Shown: one piece after another, positions 63,117 to 64,000 of the stretch
Numbering within the stretch: position 1 is the first letter of the stretch
How the letters are laid out: every line of letters starts with the position of its first letter
Source: DATFCK01 sp963728975
GTDB lineage: Bacteria; Verrucomicrobiota; Verrucomicrobiia; Chthoniobacterales; UBA10450
DNA: 64,000 nucleotides
Direction: 5' to 3'
Assembly (NCBI GenBank): GCA_963728975.1
Contig: CAVSMF010000001.1
Span: 1,054,001-1,118,000 of the forward strand
Position numbers and translations under genes: made by a program
The notes under the pieces: model-generated
The model's database searches: none
What the model saw: the letters and a program-made list of their open reading frames with translations, nothing else
What the model was told of the DNA's origin: nothing

Positions 63117-64000
63117 CCTTGTCCCAGCGCTTCCAGGCGTTTGCGCGCTTCGGCTGCTTCGGCAAAGCCGCTCAGTTTTTGGTTGCGCAGCATCTCGCGA
63201 TAAGTGTTTGCCGCTTCCTGGGTTTTCCCCAACTTCTCGAAGCTTTCGCCGCTGCGAATATAAGCCTTGGCCACCCAGGGCAAAAACTTCTGGTAAGCGA
63301 CATAGACCCGCTGGAAATAAGCATTCGCCTCCGCCCAGTGGCCTTGTTTGGCTTCGATTTCGCCCAGCGAAAAAACACTGAACGCGGTCGATTCGCCGCG
63401 CCAATCCCGCACCGAAGCCACCTGCTCAAAAACCTTTTTGGCTTCATCCAGCTTGTTCATGGCCAGAAGGGTTTTGGCCTTGCCCACAGTAAGATCCTTC
63501 AACTTCTGGGAGGCAGCGATCCGGTCGGTGCCGTCGGAAAAATAACGCAGGGCTTGCGGCAAATCGTGTTTCTCAAACGCGATCTCGCCCAGGCCGTTGT
63601 AAGCGAAGTCGACGTTCTCACTCTTGGGATAGTCGTCCATCAACGTCTGATAAAATGCGGTGGCTTTTTCGGGCTCTTTTTTGCCGAGCAGATAATCGCC
63701 CACCCGGCCGAGAAGGAGCGGACTCAGATCAGCGGGCTTAAATTGCTCGGCGATACGGCCGATATTTTTCTCCTCTTCGGCCGGCTGCCGGCGGAGGCGG
63801 GCCAGCTCCGCTTTAGCGAACAGAATGCGCGCGCGGGCGGTTGCGTTGGTATCGCCTTCCGTGGAACCCAGGAGAGCGTCGAGCTCTGCGCCGGGATTGG
63901 GAGGAGGGCCAAGCTCCTGCGGGGCCGAGCCACCGGCGTTCGGCGTCGCGGAGCTCCGCCCTCCATCGGCCGGTTTCTTTTTTACACAGAGCTGGGCCAG
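63113..64000 (-). CDS. TPR protein (YbgF/BamD-like), 5'-partial at the window end
   Basis: The minus-strand frame is open from base 64000, so the start is beyond the window. A GTG at 63703 would give a shorter protein, but the upstream reading is clean (LAQLCVKKKPADGGR and on to EEEKNIGRIAEQFKPADLSP). TPR-like repeats are visible, for example KEPEKATAFYQTLMDDYPKS, PQALRYFSDGTDRIAA and KLDEAKKVFEQV. A GGAG-footed palindromic repeat (63903-63964) adds a Gly/Pro/Ser-rich segment. It is the first visible gene of the TPR-Exb operon and is coupled to the next gene by ATGA. Confidence 0.85.
   Translation of the reverse strand: MAQLCVKKKPADGGRSSATPNAGGSAPQELGPPPNPGAELDALLGSTEGDTNATARARILFAKAELARLRRQPAEEEKNIGRIAEQFKPADLSPLLLGRVGDYLLGKKEPEKATAFYQTLMDDYPKSENVDFAYNGLGEIAFEKHDLPQALRYFSDGTDRIAASQKLKDLTVGKAKTLLAMNKLDEAKKVFEQVASVRDWRGESTAFSVFSLGEIEAKQGHWAEANAYFQRVYVAYQKFLPWVAKAYIRSGESFEKLGKTQEAANTYREMLRNQKLSGFAEAAEARKRLEALGQG
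63903..63964. repeat. GGAG-footed palindromic repeat inside the TPR gene
   Basis: The arms GGAGGGCCAAGCTCCTGC and GCGGAGCTCCGCCCTCC form an inverted repeat. On the gene strand it reads GGAGGGCGGAGCTCCGCGAC, matching the copy at 49422. It codes for GGRSSATPNAGGSAPQELGP, whose QELGPPP end resembles the QELRPPP in LipB. Confidence 0.7.

Overview
The window looks like the chromosome of a soil or sediment member of the Verrucomicrobiota or a close PVC relative. This is inferred from domain combinations, not from a marker gene: an ECF-like sigma factor paired with a Ser/Thr kinase-TPR protein, ExbB with its own signal peptide followed by two ExbD genes, a GroEL with a Gly-Gly-Met tail, and many short palindromic and 'soil-type' repeats. 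There are about 53 credible protein genes, one tRNA, no rRNA, no CRISPR array and no recognisable transposase.

Layout. 0-2.8 kb: end of a cytochrome b gene and a nine-haem c-type cytochrome. 2.8-15.4 kb: energy-stress genes: PPK2 (frameshifted), M50-CBS protease, class I aldolase, two tandem universal stress proteins, a SpoIIAA-like protein, a P-type ATPase remnant, an ArsB/CitM-like permease, an ADP-forming acyl-CoA synthetase fused to a GNAT domain, and D-lactate dehydrogenase. 15.4-24.9 kb: accessory segment with a frameshifted DUF3892 gene, a GntR/LacI-like regulator, sigma factor, receptor kinase, a small protein with an NHLP-like (nitrile hydratase-type) leader, a LanM-type dehydratase lacking its cyclase (with one frameshift), an animal-type haem peroxidase, a small membrane protein and an XRE regulator. 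This is my candidate for an undescribed RiPP-type system. 24.9-25.6 kb: tRNA-Leu followed by a heptanucleotide satellite. 25.7-32.8 kb: polyphosphate block (CYTH, CHAD, SixA, polyphosphate glucokinase, PPK1, two-receiver PATAN regulator). 33-40 kb: RND pump with adaptor and a P1B-4 metal ATPase. 39.9-46 kb: two DUF2238 membrane proteins, an orphan MlaF-like ATPase, more Usp proteins, PocR/AraC and Crp-like regulators. 46-52.3 kb: ruvC-lipB-MBL operon, beta-hydroxyacid dehydrogenase, DUF5069, gdhA, dps. 52.8-57 kb: dnaK-groES-groEL. 57-64 kb: zinc-ribbon protein, thyA, and a six-gene TPR/ExbB/ExbD/ExbD/PA14-like operon that runs off the window.

How the genes work together. The left half and the polyphosphate block suggest survival under low energy or low oxygen: polyP synthesis and use, fermentative lactate formation, ADP-forming acyl-CoA synthetase and many Usp proteins. 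The accessory segment couples a sensor kinase and sigma factor to a putative peptide substrate and two candidate modifying enzymes.

The most unusual structural feature is palindromic double-hairpin repeats (GTAG/GTGG feet) and a second GGAG-footed family. Several copies lie in frame inside genes: acyl-CoA synthetase, lipB and two TPR-type proteins. Three genes carry single-base frameshifts, which may be real decay or assembly errors.
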